This document shows, one piece after another, positions 37,697 through 47,113 of a DNA stretch of 64,000 nucleotides (positions are counted from its first letter, which is position 1; every line of letters starts with the position of its first letter). The stretch spans positions 682,001 through 746,000 of the forward strand of contig NZ_KQ948656.1 of the NCBI RefSeq assembly GCF_001514145.1, written 5' to 3'. Position numbers and translations under genes: made by a program. Origin of the DNA: Streptomyces canus (lineage in GTDB: Bacteria > Actinomycetota > Actinomycetes > Streptomycetales > Streptomycetaceae). The notes beneath the pieces were generated by a model. It did no database searches. It was not told the DNA's origin and saw nothing but the letters and a program-made list of their open reading frames with translations.

Positions 37697-38668
37697 TCAG
37701 GTCTCGTCCGTCACGGCCGCGCTGAAACGCGTGGCCAGCGCTTGCACCGCCGCGCGCAGTTCCTCACCGCCCTCGACGCGGAAGGCGAGTGGCAGTTGCG
37801 CCAGCCACTCCTGCGCGTACATCGTCGGATTTCGCGTGCTGCCGACGAGCACGCATCCGTCTCCCGACGGTTCGAGCCGTCCCATGGGCGGGCGGATCGA
37901 CGGCAGCACCTCGGCCATCGGGGCGTCGAACACCACCCGCGTGGGAAACTCCCACCCCTTGCCCAGGTTCTCCTCCAGCACCCCCACCGGGTCGAGGCCG
38001 TCGGGCATCTCGAAGCCGTGGGCGGTCTCCCGGACCGCGCGGACCCGGTCGATCCGGTAGGTGCGGATCGCTTCCGCGTGGTGGGAGTGGCACAGGAGGT
38101 ACCAGCGGCCGTAGCGGACGACGACCGCCCAGGGATCCACCTCGGCCTCCCACTCGTTGCCGGACTCACTGCGGTACGTGACTAGCACGCGGCGCCGCAC
38201 CGCGCTCGCCGCGACGAGCGTGCTCGTGAGGGCGGGATCCGGACGGGACGCGTTCCGGTCGGGCGCCGCCGACGCGTGCTCGCGCAGGGCGGCCGCCTGC
38301 CGGCCGACGCTCTCGGGCAGCGCCCGGATGACCTTGCCCAGGGCGGCACCGACGAGGTCGTCGGCATCGGGGTCGGCGGCCGCCGGCTGACCGTCGAGGA
38401 CCGCCATGACCAGGCCCAGCGCCTCGGGCTCCGTGAAGACGACCGGCGGTAGCCGCGCCCCGCGCCCCAGTCGGTACCCGCCATAGGGGCCCCGGGCCGA
38501 GTGCACGGGGACGCCCGCCTCTCGGAGGATCCCGACGTACCGGCGCGCGGCCCGCTCCGTGACCCCGAGGGACGCGGCGAGCTCGTCGGCCGTTACTCCC
38601 GCGGTGCGGGACTGGAGGATCTCGAGGGTGCGCAGGGCTCGCGCGGTGGGGCTGAGCTCGGTCGGCAC
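37697..38668 (-). CDS. WYL-domain transcriptional regulator (YafY-like)
   Basis: A 323-residue regulator: N-terminal winged helix (RALRTLEILQSRTAGVTADE, GVTERAARRYVGILREAG), a middle linker and a WYL domain (WEAEVDPWAVVVRYGRWYLL with VVVRYGRWYLLCH). The C-terminal WCX-like segment is present. It is divergent from the alpha/beta hydrolase gene at 38774 with about 105 bases between, so that gene is the probable target. Confidence 0.93.
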   Translation of the reverse strand: MPTELSPTARALRTLEILQSRTAGVTADELAASLGVTERAARRYVGILREAGVPVHSARGPYGGYRLGRGARLPPVVFTEPEALGLVMAVLDGQPAAADPDADDLVGAALGKVIRALPESVGRQAAALREHASAAPDRNASRPDPALTSTLVAASAVRRRVLVTYRSESGNEWEAEVDPWAVVVRYGRWYLLCHSHHAEAIRTYRIDRVRAVRETAHGFEMPDGLDPVGVLEENLGKGWEFPTRVVFDAPMAEVLPSIRPPMGRLEPSGDGCVLVGSTRNPTMYAQEWLAQLPLAFRVEGGEELRAAVQALATRFSAAVTDET

Positions 38669-38773
38669 CCGAGCAGATTAGGTGGTCACGAGAGATACCG
38701 GAAGTGGATTGTCCGGAATCGGTCGTAGCGTGTGGCAACGACCTCACGGGCTTCACGGAAAGAGAACTGATCC

Positions 38774-39460
38774 ATGGACATTCTGCTCATCGCCGGCCTG
38801 TGGCTCGACGGATCCGCCTGGGACGGCGTCGTGCCCGCACTCGAGGAACTCGGCCACCGCCCCGTGGCGCTCACCCTCCCCGGTCAGGGTGACGGAGCTG
38901 CGTCCGCCACGCTGGACGACCAGGTGGCGGCAGTGCTCGCGGCGGTGGACGCGGCGCCGGAGAAGCCCATGGTGGTCGGGCACTCCGCCGCCTGCACCCT
39001 GGCCTGGCTGGCCGCCGACGCGCGGCCGGAGCGGGTCGCCAAGGTGGCCCTCGTCGGAGGCTTCCCGTCCGCCGACGGGCAGCCGTACGCCGACTTCTTC
39101 GAGACCCGGGACGGTGTGATGCCCTTCCCCGGCTGGGGCCCGTTCGAAGGACCGGACTCCGCCGACCTCGACGAGGAGACGCGTAGCCGCTTTGCCTCGG
39201 CGGCGATCCCCGTGCCGGAGCGGGTGGCCAAGGGTACGGTGCGGCTGAAGGACGAGCGGAGGTTCGACGTCCCGATGCTGCTCGTGTGCCCCGAGTTCAC
39301 CCCCGCCCAGGCCCGGGACTGGATCGACGCCGGTGACGTGCCCGAGGTCACCCGCATCAGGCACCTGGACTTCGTCGACCTCGACTCGGGCCACTGGCCG
39401 ATGTTCACCGAGCCGGTCGAACTCGCTCGCCTGCTGGCCGCGGCGGCCGCCGATGCCTGA
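38774..39460 (+). CDS. Alpha/beta hydrolase
   Basis: A 228-residue hydrolase: MDILLIAGLWLDGSAWDGVV with the oxyanion-hole region, nucleophile elbow VVGHSAACT, ARPERVAKVALVGGFPSADG, and a C-terminal GHWPMFTEPVELARLL with the catalytic His. It resembles small esterases often divergently encoded from YafY/WYL regulators. It has no signal peptide and is probably cytoplasmic. The substrate is unknown. Confidence 0.9.
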   Translation: MDILLIAGLWLDGSAWDGVVPALEELGHRPVALTLPGQGDGAASATLDDQVAAVLAAVDAAPEKPMVVGHSAACTLAWLAADARPERVAKVALVGGFPSADGQPYADFFETRDGVMPFPGWGPFEGPDSADLDEETRSRFASAAIPVPERVAKGTVRLKDERRFDVPMLLVCPEFTPAQARDWIDAGDVPEVTRIRHLDFVDLDSGHWPMFTEPVELARLLAAAAADA

Positions 39461-39546
39461 GCCCACGCAGACATCAGGCACAGAGCCGCGTACGACTTGG
39501 AAGCCGGAGTGAGGTCGACGCCCCCGCCGAGGGCAACCAACCTGCG

Positions 39547-40452
39547 TCAAGCGGTGGTTGGCGGCGGTGCGAGTTCGGCCGCGACTTCGAGGGCGATGTC
39601 GACGGCGTGGGCGGCAAGGGGTGAGTGGATGCGTCCGCCCTGCCAGTGCAGGTAGATCTCCCGTGGCGGCGGGGCGGGCCGTAGCCCGTGGATGCGGAGC
39701 CTGTCGTCGGAGGGGACGCCCGCTCCGAGGATGGCGAGCCAGGGCAGGAGCGCCGATCCCAGGCCGGCTCGCACCATCGACAGCAGGGTGTCGTTGACCG
39801 CGGTGCGGAACACGACCTGCGGACGGGCGCCGCTGCGGGCGACCGCCTGCTCCATCAAGGGCTGGTCACAGGTCAGCGGCCACGCCACCATCGGTGCCCC
39901 GTCGAGCCGCTCCAGCGGGATGGGACCTTCGGGAAAGGCGCCGGCGCGTGCCACCAGCAGGTACGGATCGTCGAGCAGCTTGCGGTGCTCGGCGTCGCCG
40001 TCGATGCGGCCGTCGTAGAACAGCAGGTCGAGGTCACCGATCTGCGGCTGTTCCGGCTCTTCCTCGGACAATCTGATGTCGCATCCGGGGTGCTCGTCCC
40101 GCAGCCGGCGTACGACCGACGGAAGGATCACGTTGGACACGCTCTGGAACGTCCCGATGTCGATACGGCCGTCCCCCGCCCGGAACCGGTCCACGGCGTC
40201 GGTCAGTGCCGCCGCCTTCGCCAGCAGTGCGCGACCGTGCTCCAGGACCACGGAGCCGAGTGGGGTGAGCCGCACCGGCTTGGGGCCGCCCGGCCGGTCG
40301 AACACCGGGCCGCCGACGGCCCGCTCCAACGCCGCGATCTGCTGGCTCACCGTCGACTGGGTGTACCCGAGACGGGCGGCTGCCCGACCGAACGAGCCCT
40401 CCTCGGCAATGGCGGCCATTGCCGCGAGGTGGCGCAGCTCGAAGTTGGTCAC
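39547..40452 (-). CDS. LysR-family transcriptional regulator
   Basis: A 301-residue LysR protein from GTG 40452 (MTNFELRHLAAMAAIAEEGS, LGYTQSTVSQQIAALERAVG), with GGAG just upstream. Longer readings to 40521 reach into the promoter of the next gene. The substrate-binding domain follows (DGRIDIGTFQSVSNVILPSV, IHSPLAAHAVDIALEVAAEL). It is divergent from a hydrolase-LLM-methyltransferase operon; the spacer holds an imperfect palindrome around ATTGAATCGATCGGTAAT, a fitting LysR site. Confidence 0.92.
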   Translation of the reverse strand: MTNFELRHLAAMAAIAEEGSFGRAAARLGYTQSTVSQQIAALERAVGGPVFDRPGGPKPVRLTPLGSVVLEHGRALLAKAAALTDAVDRFRAGDGRIDIGTFQSVSNVILPSVVRRLRDEHPGCDIRLSEEEPEQPQIGDLDLLFYDGRIDGDAEHRKLLDDPYLLVARAGAFPEGPIPLERLDGAPMVAWPLTCDQPLMEQAVARSGARPQVVFRTAVNDTLLSMVRAGLGSALLPWLAILGAGVPSDDRLRIHGLRPAPPPREIYLHWQGGRIHSPLAAHAVDIALEVAAELAPPPTTA

Positions 40453-40477
40453 GCGCTCCAGCGTAGCGACGTCCATT

Positions 40478-40512
40478 GGCATGAACGATTGAATCGATCG
40501 GTAATCATCGCT
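40478..40512. promoter_or_regulatory. Candidate LysR binding site
   Basis: The imperfect palindrome ATTGAATCGATCGGTAAT lies between the divergent LysR gene and the operon starting at 40549, at the expected place upstream of both. Confidence 0.4.
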
Positions 40513-40548
40513 TTTCCCCATGGAGTCGCGGACTCTAGCGTGCCGGAT

Positions 40549-41403
40549 ATGACCTCACTTCGATCTCACGGCGAGCAACTACTCGAAATCAACGGTGTCG
40601 AGCTGTGTGCCGAGACCTTCGGCGACCGCGCGGACCCGGCGATCGTGCTGGTCGCCGGGGCGGCCGCCTCGATGCTGTGGTGGGACTCCGACCTGTGCGA
40701 AGAGATCGCCGCCCATGGCCGGTTCGTGGTCCGCTACGACCATCGGGACACCGGCCGGTCGGCCTGCTGCCCACCGGGGCAGCCGACGTACTCGTTCACG
40801 GATCTGACCCTCGATGTCCTCGGTATCCAGGACGCCTTGGGCATCGAGCGCGCCCACCTGGTCTGTCAGTCGATGTTCGGCGGGATCGGACTCGTCCTCG
40901 GTGTGGATCACCCCGACCGGGTCGCGTCACTGACGTTCGTTTCGACCTCGACCGGTGCCGACGACCTGCCGCCGCCGTCGAGCGACCTGGCCATGCCGAC
41001 CGAGCCGGACGTCTCCGACACGGCCGCGGTCGTGGAGTACGTGGTCGACGGCGCGAGGGCGTATGCCGGTGGCTCGCCGTACTTCGACGAGACCGCGATC
41101 CGGGCTTTGGTCGAACGTGACGTGGCGCGCGCCAGGAACTACGCGTCGACGTTGGTCAACCACTACGCCATCGAGCCCGCCGGGCCGACGCACGGCGGCT
41201 TCGGCGACATCGCGGCGCCGACGCTCGTGGTCCACGGCGACCACGACCCACTGCTGCCGCTGCCGCACGGCGAGGCGCTGCGCGATGGCGTCCGCGGTGC
41301 GGAGCTGCGGGTCCTCGAGGGGGCCGGACATGACCTGCCGCGACCGGTGTGGGACGCCTTCGTGTCGGCTCTGGAGCGGCACACGGAAGGAGGCCGCTCA
41401 TGA
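40549..41403 (+). CDS. Alpha/beta hydrolase with unusual nucleophile elbow
   Basis: A 284-residue alpha/beta hydrolase of the epoxide hydrolase/haloalkane-like group: ETFGDRADPAIVLVAGAAAS, VVRYDHRDTGRSACCPPG, LVVHGDHDPLLPLPHG and GAGHDLPRPVWDAFV. The nucleophile region reads VCQSMFGGIG, with Phe where a small residue is usual, so the elbow is atypical. TAGCGT lies about 8 bases before the ATG and no ribosome site is seen, hence a likely leaderless start. Its stop overlaps the LLM gene start (ATGA). Confidence 0.87.
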   Translation: MTSLRSHGEQLLEINGVELCAETFGDRADPAIVLVAGAAASMLWWDSDLCEEIAAHGRFVVRYDHRDTGRSACCPPGQPTYSFTDLTLDVLGIQDALGIERAHLVCQSMFGGIGLVLGVDHPDRVASLTFVSTSTGADDLPPPSSDLAMPTEPDVSDTAAVVEYVVDGARAYAGGSPYFDETAIRALVERDVARARNYASTLVNHYAIEPAGPTHGGFGDIAAPTLVVHGDHDPLLPLPHGEALRDGVRGAELRVLEGAGHDLPRPVWDAFVSALERHTEGGRS

Positions 41404-42212
41404 ACCGGCTGCGGTCGGCGCTCTGGCTGCCGCTCTTCGACGACCTCGCCGATCCGCGGGTGGTTGCCCGCCTCGCCGCCGACGCGGAGGAGGCCGGGTG
41501 GGACGGCTGCTTCGTGTGGGATCAGTTGTGCCGGCGGGAGCCGGTACGACAGGTCGCCGACCCGTGGATCGCGCTGGCGGCGATCGCGACCGTGACCGAG
41601 CGGATCCGGCTCGGGCCGATGGTGTCGGCGCTTCCCCGTCGCCGCCCGGCCAAGGTCGCCCGGGAGAGCGTGACACTCGATCGGCTCAGCGCCGGCCGTC
41701 TCACCCTCGGGGTCGGCCTCGGCAGCGACCGGTTCGCCGGTGAGCTGTCCAGGACCGGCGAGGAGCTCGATGCCCGGCGGCGCGGGCGGATGCTCGACGA
41801 GTTCCTGGCCGTCCTGGCCGCCGCCTGGTCCGGCGAGCCGGTGCGCCATCGCGGCGAGCACTGCACCGTCGACGGCCTCGCCTTCCTGCCGCGGCCGGTT
41901 CAGCGGCCGGGCGTGCCCGTCTGGGCCGCCGGATGCCCGGGCAACGCCAAGCCGATCCGACGTGCCGCACGACTCGACGGCTTCTTCCCGGCCAACCTCG
42001 AGCACCCGGACCAGCTCGCCGAGGTCGTCGGCTCCCTCGCCGCGCTGCGCCGGGGCCGGATGGCCTCGTACGACATCGCCGTGGGGCTGCCACTCGGTGT
42101 CGATCCCGAACCGTACGCGCGAGCCGGCGCGACGTGGTGGCTGCCAGAGTTGGAGCCGGGGGTACGGCTCGACACCGTGCGGGGCATGCTCCGCGACGGC
42201 CCCGTGGCGTGA
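41400..42212 (+). CDS. LLM-class flavin-dependent oxidoreductase
   Basis: A 270-residue luciferase-like protein, probably using F420 or FMN: LWLPLFDDLADPRVVARLAA, AEEAGWDGCFVWDQL, RIRLGPMVSALPRRRPAKVA, TLDRLSAGRLTLGVGLGSD and PVWAAGCPGNAKPIRRAARL. It is a little shorter than the usual 300-340 residues. Coupled by ATGA to the preceding hydrolase and followed 13 bases later by a methyltransferase, it suggests one modification pathway for a small molecule. Confidence 0.9.
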   Translation: MNRLRSALWLPLFDDLADPRVVARLAADAEEAGWDGCFVWDQLCRREPVRQVADPWIALAAIATVTERIRLGPMVSALPRRRPAKVARESVTLDRLSAGRLTLGVGLGSDRFAGELSRTGEELDARRRGRMLDEFLAVLAAAWSGEPVRHRGEHCTVDGLAFLPRPVQRPGVPVWAAGCPGNAKPIRRAARLDGFFPANLEHPDQLAEVVGSLAALRRGRMASYDIAVGLPLGVDPEPYARAGATWWLPELEPGVRLDTVRGMLRDGPVA

Positions 42213-42225
42213 GGAGACGGTCACC

Positions 42226-42996
42226 TTGTTCGACTACGACTCGGAACTCGCTCGCCATCATGAGCGACTGCTGAAAGCCCTCGACATCCGCCCCGGCGAT
42301 CGTGTCCTCGACATCGGCTGCGGCACCGGCCGGACCACCCGGGACGCGGCCAGGGCGGCGTCGCCCGGCAGTGCGCTCGGCATCGACGTGTCGGGCCCCG
42401 CGCTGGCGCGGGCCCTCCGACAGGCCGAGGCGGAAGGGCTCCGCAATGTCGATTTCGTGCAGGGCGACGCTCAGGCCCATCCGTTCCCGCAGGAGTACTT
42501 CGCTCTGGGCGTCAGTCGGTTCGGCACGATGTTCTTCTCCGACCCGGTGGCCGCGTTCGCCAACATCGGGCGAGCCCTGCGTCCGGGTGCGCGCTTCGTG
42601 CAGCTGGTCTGGCAGGCCGCCGACCGTCAGGAGTGGCATACCGCGATCCGGGCGGCGCTCGCCGGCGGGCACGCGTCATCGGCGTCGGCCTCGACGGCCG
42701 ACGCCCCCTTCACGCTGGCCGATCCGGAGGTCGTGGCCGAGGTCCTGACCGCGGGAGGCTTCACGGCGGTGGATGTCGTCGACGTACGTGAGCCCGTCTG
42801 CTACGGCCCGGATGCCGACCGTGCGCGTGCTGCCGTACTCCAGCTGCGGATGGCGAAGGAATGGCTCGCCGACCTGGATGCCTCGTCCGCCGAGCGCGCC
42901 CTCGACCGGTTGGGTACGACTCTCGACGCGCATGACACCGGCGACGGCGTGTGGTTCGACTCCCGCGCCTGGCTGGTCGGCGCGCGCCGACGCTGA
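42226..42996 (+). CDS. SAM-dependent class I methyltransferase
   Basis: A 256-residue methyltransferase with motif I VLDIGCGTGRTTRDAARA, GIDVSGPALARALRQAEAEG, and FVQGDAQAHPFPQEYF. The only start with a proper ribosome site (GAGGAG at 42211-42216) is TTG 42226; no ATG or GTG fits upstream. Third gene of the LysR-flanked operon. The substrate is unknown; the fold matches small-molecule methyltransferases. Confidence 0.9.
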   Translation: MFDYDSELARHHERLLKALDIRPGDRVLDIGCGTGRTTRDAARAASPGSALGIDVSGPALARALRQAEAEGLRNVDFVQGDAQAHPFPQEYFALGVSRFGTMFFSDPVAAFANIGRALRPGARFVQLVWQAADRQEWHTAIRAALAGGHASSASASTADAPFTLADPEVVAEVLTAGGFTAVDVVDVREPVCYGPDADRARAAVLQLRMAKEWLADLDASSAERALDRLGTTLDAHDTGDGVWFDSRAWLVGARRR

Positions 42997-43022
42997 CCGT
43001 CTGCGAGCGGACGACGGAGGGG

Positions 43023-43730
43023 TCAGGCCTGTGCGGCGCGGTTGGTGCGGACCCGATGGGCGACGTCGCGCAGCTTGATGTTGTGTTGCTGCGAGATGCG
43101 GCGCAGCACGTTGAAGGCTTCGTCCTCGCTCAGCCTGTGGCGTTCCATCAGGATGCCCATGGCCTCACCGATGGCGTGCCGGGTCTTCATGGCGTCCTCG
43201 AGCTGGTCGATGGTGCGGGCGTCGGCCAGGGCGACGGCGGCGTGCGAGGCCAGCATCCAGCCGGCGGTCTCGATGTCCTTGCCGAAGGCGCCAGGGCGGC
43301 GGGAGTACAGGTTCAGCGCGCCGAAGTCCTCGTCGTGGGTGTAGAGCAGCACCCCGGTCATGCTGCCGATACCCAGGTCGCGAGCCGCCGTGGCGAACCG
43401 CGGCCAGGCCGGCTGCGGCTCGGTGATGTCCCCGATCCGGAACACGCGCTCGCCGTTGCCGCCGGTGGCGCGGGCGGCGAGATCGAAGCACGGGCCCTCT
43501 GCCAGCTCGCCCTGCAGCTGGTCGGATGCTTCCACCACGTCGCCGCACGAGGACAAGGTGACCGCCCGGCCCTTGCGGACCGCCAGGATCCCTGCCGCGT
43601 CACAGCCCTCCACGAGTCGCACCGCCGACGCCGCGATCTCGTCCAGCGTTCCCTGCACCGACTCCTGCGCCAGCAACGTCCGCGCGAGCTGGGCCATCGC
43701 CTCGGCGAATTCCCGCCACTCCACCGCCAC
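43023..43730 (-). CDS. GAF-ANTAR antitermination regulator
   Basis: A 235-residue protein with a GAF domain (about 10-150: LDEIAASAVRLVEGCDAAGI, GELAEGPCFDLAARATGG) and a C-terminal ANTAR RNA-binding domain (about 165-225: TRHAIGEAMGILMERHRLSE, DEAFNVLRRISQQHNIKLRD). ANTAR proteins bind hairpins in nascent RNA and prevent termination. The start is uncertain: GTG at 43730 and 43724 fit best, while an ATG at 43784 would add 18 residues. No adjacent target gene is obvious. Confidence 0.92.
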   Translation of the reverse strand: MAVEWREFAEAMAQLARTLLAQESVQGTLDEIAASAVRLVEGCDAAGILAVRKGRAVTLSSCGDVVEASDQLQGELAEGPCFDLAARATGGNGERVFRIGDITEPQPAWPRFATAARDLGIGSMTGVLLYTHDEDFGALNLYSRRPGAFGKDIETAGWMLASHAAVALADARTIDQLEDAMKTRHAIGEAMGILMERHRLSEDEAFNVLRRISQQHNIKLRDVAHRVRTNRAAQA

Positions 43731-44028
43731 CACCCACCTCGCCCCTCGGTGCGCCCACCCTACCGCCGACCCGCTCTCCACCATCGGCCGAACCGGCCTC
43801 GCCGGGCCACGCCCCGGCGTGGGCAGCCAATGACGGGCTCACCTGAGCGCGGCCTCTCCGGCTCGTTGGCAGAACCGGAGAAGCCTGGCCGGAGCGGCCC
43901 CCATGGGGTGCGCCGCCACACCCGGCCTGCCCTTCAAGTCCCCACCCCTGACGACGCTACTCCTGCGCGATCCGGTGTCGTCATGCCGTGAAGGAGTGGG
44001 CCGACAGCCACCGGCCGTGATCAACTTT

Positions 44029-45039
44029 TCAACGGTCCTCATGTCGGACGCGGACGACGAGCTTCCCGGTGGCGCGGTCGTGTTCCATGTCGTCGTGGGC
44101 CCGCGGCACCTGCTCCAGGCCGTCGTAGACGCGGTCCACGGGAAAGGCCAGCCGGCCCGTGGCGACGGCGTCGAGGATCTCCTGGAAGGCCTCCCGAGGC
44201 AGGTCGGCGGCGTCCCCGAAGTAGCCGGCGAGGCGTACACCCCTCGGCAGGTACTCGTTCGGGGAGAAGTCCCGGACCGTCCATTGGTTGGAGAGGCTGC
44301 CGCCGAAGCAGGCCGTGCCGTGTACGCGTACCGCGCGCAGAGTGTCGGGCAGGGTCGGTGTGCCGACCAGGTCGAGGGCGGCGTCGACGCCGTGCGGGTA
44401 CAGCTCGCGTACGGCGGGCGCGACCTCGCCGGTGTCGAGGAGGGGGTGGTCGACACCGTGCTCCGACAGGAGCGTGAGGCGGTCGGCCCGCCGGGTGGTG
44501 GACAGCACCGTGGCGCCGCGCCAGGTGGCCAGCGCGGCTGCTGCCAGGCCGACCGAGGAGGTGCCGCCGCGGATCAGCACGGACTGGCCGGGCTGCAGGT
44601 CGAGTCCGGTGGTGAGCGAGCCGTAAGCGGTCTGCACCATCTCCGGCAGGGCGCCCAGCACCTCCCAGGGCAGGTCGGTGTCGACGGGGATGACCTGGGA
44701 GAGCGGCACCGAGGTGTACTCCGCGTAGCCGCCGTCGTAGGTGCGCCCCATGTCGCCCATCATCGCCACGACCTTCTGCCCGGGAACCAGCCCGCTGCCC
44801 GCCGGGGCCGCATCGACCGTCCCGACGGCCTCGATGCCCGGCACCCGGGGAAAGCCGACACCCACGCTCAGGCCCAGCCGGAGCTTCAGCTCCGAGCGGT
44901 TGAGGCCGAACGCCTCGACGCGGATCCGAACCCAGCCGTCCTTCTCGGGCGGGAGCGGGAGCGTGGTCAGCCGCAGGTTGTCCACGGGTCCGGGAGCGGA
45001 GAGCCGGACGGCGCGCATGGTGCTCGGTGAGGACGTCAT
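44029..45039 (-). CDS. MDR-type quinone oxidoreductase/alcohol dehydrogenase
   Basis: A 336-residue medium-chain reductase: GWVRIRVEAFGLNRSELKLR, FPRVPGIEAVGTVDAAPAG, cofactor site LIRGGTSSVGLAAAALATW and FPVDRVYDGLEQVPRAHDDM. It lacks the structural-zinc cysteines, so it belongs to the quinone oxidoreductase branch that uses NADPH. It lies next to an XRE regulator in the same direction (66 bases apart), which may control it. Confidence 0.92.
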   Translation of the reverse strand: MTSSPSTMRAVRLSAPGPVDNLRLTTLPLPPEKDGWVRIRVEAFGLNRSELKLRLGLSVGVGFPRVPGIEAVGTVDAAPAGSGLVPGQKVVAMMGDMGRTYDGGYAEYTSVPLSQVIPVDTDLPWEVLGALPEMVQTAYGSLTTGLDLQPGQSVLIRGGTSSVGLAAAALATWRGATVLSTTRRADRLTLLSEHGVDHPLLDTGEVAPAVRELYPHGVDAALDLVGTPTLPDTLRAVRVHGTACFGGSLSNQWTVRDFSPNEYLPRGVRLAGYFGDAADLPREAFQEILDAVATGRLAFPVDRVYDGLEQVPRAHDDMEHDRATGKLVVRVRHEDR

Positions 45040-45104
45040 GAGCCTGCTTTCCACCCGGGGCGGGAGAGTCGGTCGGCGGTGGTCAACGTGCGGCCGCTGC
45101 GGGT

Positions 45105-46004
45105 TCATTCCCGACTCGTCCCGGATCTCCGCCGGGAGGTCGTCATGCCCAGGTGGTCATCGCGTCCGGTCCCCCACGAGGCGAGGATGCGCAAGGCGTC
45201 GTGGGAGGGCGTGCCGGGTTCGGCGGTCAGGATCATCAGGCGTTGTCCGGAGCCGTCGGGGGCGGCCCAGGTGTCGCAGTCGAGGGTGAGGTCGCCCACC
45301 GTGTGGTGGCGGTAGTGCTTGGTGCCGTAACTGGCGCTGTTGACGTGGTGTTCGGCCCACCACGTGCGGAAGTCGGGGTCCTGGAGGGACAGTTCGCCGA
45401 CGAGCCGAGCGAGGTCGGGATCGTGGGGATCGGCCGCGGCCTCCATGCGCAGCGCGGCGACGGCTTCCCGGGCATCGTGGGCCCAGTCCTGGTGCAGCTG
45501 CCGGACCACTGGATGCGTGAACACCAGCCGCAGGTAGTTGCGCCGATGGGCCGGGAGGGCGGCGAAGTCGGTGTAGAGGGCCGCGGCGGCGGGATTCCAG
45601 GCCAGGATGTCCAAGCGGTTGCCAAGGACGAGCGCGGGGGTTTCGGTGAGCTGGTCGAGCAGGCGTCGCATGGCCGGGCGCAGGCGTTGGGCGGGCCGGC
45701 GACGACGTGGGCGGGCGTCGCTTCGGCCGGCGAGTTCGTAGAGGTACTGCTGCTGGTCGTCGTCGAGGCGCAGCGTGCGGGCCAGAGTGGTCAGCACGGG
45801 TACGGATGCCCGGACGCGGCCCTGTTCCAGTCGTGTGTAGTAGTCCACGCTGATGGCCGCGAGCTGGGCGACCTCCTCGCGGCGCAGTCCGGCGACCTTG
45901 CGGGCGGAGTCCCTCTCGGGAAGGCCGCACTCCCCCGGTGTCAGCTGGGCCCGGCGGGCCTTGAGGAAGGCGCCCAGCGCCCGGGAGTCGGAGTCCGAAG
46001 TCAT
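45105..46004 (-). CDS. XRE-family regulator with MmyB-like ligand domain
   Basis: A 299-residue protein: helix-turn-helix GLRREEVAQLAAISVDYYTR, LEQGRVRASVPVLTTLARTL, then the MmyB-like PAS-related domain (LVLGNRLDILAWNPAAAALY, YLRLVFTHPVVRQL, DFRTWWAEHHVNSASYGTKH). Such regulators often sit beside an oxidoreductase or hydrolase they control. Here the quinone oxidoreductase lies downstream and the alpha/beta hydrolase at 46193 is divergent. Confidence 0.93.
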   Translation of the reverse strand: MTSDSDSRALGAFLKARRAQLTPGECGLPERDSARKVAGLRREEVAQLAAISVDYYTRLEQGRVRASVPVLTTLARTLRLDDDQQQYLYELAGRSDARPRRRRPAQRLRPAMRRLLDQLTETPALVLGNRLDILAWNPAAAALYTDFAALPAHRRNYLRLVFTHPVVRQLHQDWAHDAREAVAALRMEAAADPHDPDLARLVGELSLQDPDFRTWWAEHHVNSASYGTKHYRHHTVGDLTLDCDTWAAPDGSGQRLMILTAEPGTPSHDALRILASWGTGRDDHLGMTTSRRRSGTSRE

Positions 46005-46192
46005 GCTCACCAGTGTCGATGCCCCGCGACGACGGCACATGGGTGAGGGGGCAAGTTCTTTCCCGGGCAGAAACCTGACTCTCCCGCCTGTGCGGAGGCT
46101 GGCGGAACGTGGACGTGCACCCCGCGGGGTGGGACCCGAGCCCGCCGCGCCGGTGCGTCACGACAACACATCACTTCTCAGGGAGGTCTTTC

Positions 46193-47113
46193 ATGGCCCG
46201 GACCACCGTCAGCTTCGACAGCGCCGGCATCCCGCTCGCCGCCCACCTTTACACCCCCGACACACCGGCGCCGGGTCCGCGGCCGGCACTCGTGGTCGGT
46301 CACCCCGGCACCGGCGTGAAGGAACAGACCTCCGGTACGTACGCGGGGCTGATGGCCGAGCGCGGTTTCGTGACACTCGCCTTCGACGCCGCCCACCAGG
46401 GCGAGTCCGGCGGGCTGCCCCGGGGCCTGGAGGACCCCGCTCAGCGGGTGGAGGACTTCAAGGCCGCCGTCTCCTACCTCACCACCCGTGACGACGTCGA
46501 CGCCGACCGCATCGGACTGCTGGGCATCTGCGCCTCCGGCGGCTACTCGCTGGCCGCCACCGGCGGCGACCACCGCGTCAGGGCCGTGGCCACGGTGTCC
46601 ACCGCCGAACCGGCCCGTCAGTTCCGCCTCGGGGCCGACGGCACCCAGGACCCGGCGGTCTTCCAGGCACTGCTGGACGCCGCCGCGGCGGCCCGCAGCG
46701 CCGCGGCACGCGGCGAGGACCCCGGCACGATGACCATGTTCCCGGAGACGGCGGAGCGGGCCCGCGCGCTCGGCGGCGAGCACGGCGTCGAAGGCTTCGC
46801 GTACTACTGCACCCCGCGCGGCCGGCACGAGCGCTCCGCGAAGACCCTCGCCTGGGAGAGCATCGACAGGATGGCCATCCACGACGCCTTCGCCGCTGTC
46901 CCGCTGATCGGCCCCCGCCCCGTGCTCCAGGTCATCGGCGAGCGCGCCGTCACCGCGTGGATGGCCGTCGAGGCCCACCAGCGCGCCACGGGCCCCAAGG
47001 AGATCCACTGGATCAAGGACGCCAGTCACGTCGACCTCTACGACAAGAAGCAGTACATCGACCCCGCCGTCGACAAGCTCACCGACTTCTTCACCACCCA
47101 CCTCACCGGCTGA
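46193..47113 (+). CDS. Alpha/beta hydrolase (dienelactone hydrolase/BAAT-like)
   Basis: A 306-residue hydrolase: SFDSAGIPLAAHLYTPDTPA, ALVVGHPGTGVKEQTSGTYA, nucleophile elbow LLGICASGGYSLAAT, and HWIKDASHVDLYDKKQYIDP with the catalytic His. The type is common beside MmyB-like regulators. GGGAGGT precedes ATG 46193. It is probably cytoplasmic; the substrate is unknown. Confidence 0.92.
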   Translation: MARTTVSFDSAGIPLAAHLYTPDTPAPGPRPALVVGHPGTGVKEQTSGTYAGLMAERGFVTLAFDAAHQGESGGLPRGLEDPAQRVEDFKAAVSYLTTRDDVDADRIGLLGICASGGYSLAATGGDHRVRAVATVSTAEPARQFRLGADGTQDPAVFQALLDAAAAARSAAARGEDPGTMTMFPETAERARALGGEHGVEGFAYYCTPRGRHERSAKTLAWESIDRMAIHDAFAAVPLIGPRPVLQVIGERAVTAWMAVEAHQRATGPKEIHWIKDASHVDLYDKKQYIDPAVDKLTDFFTTHLTG

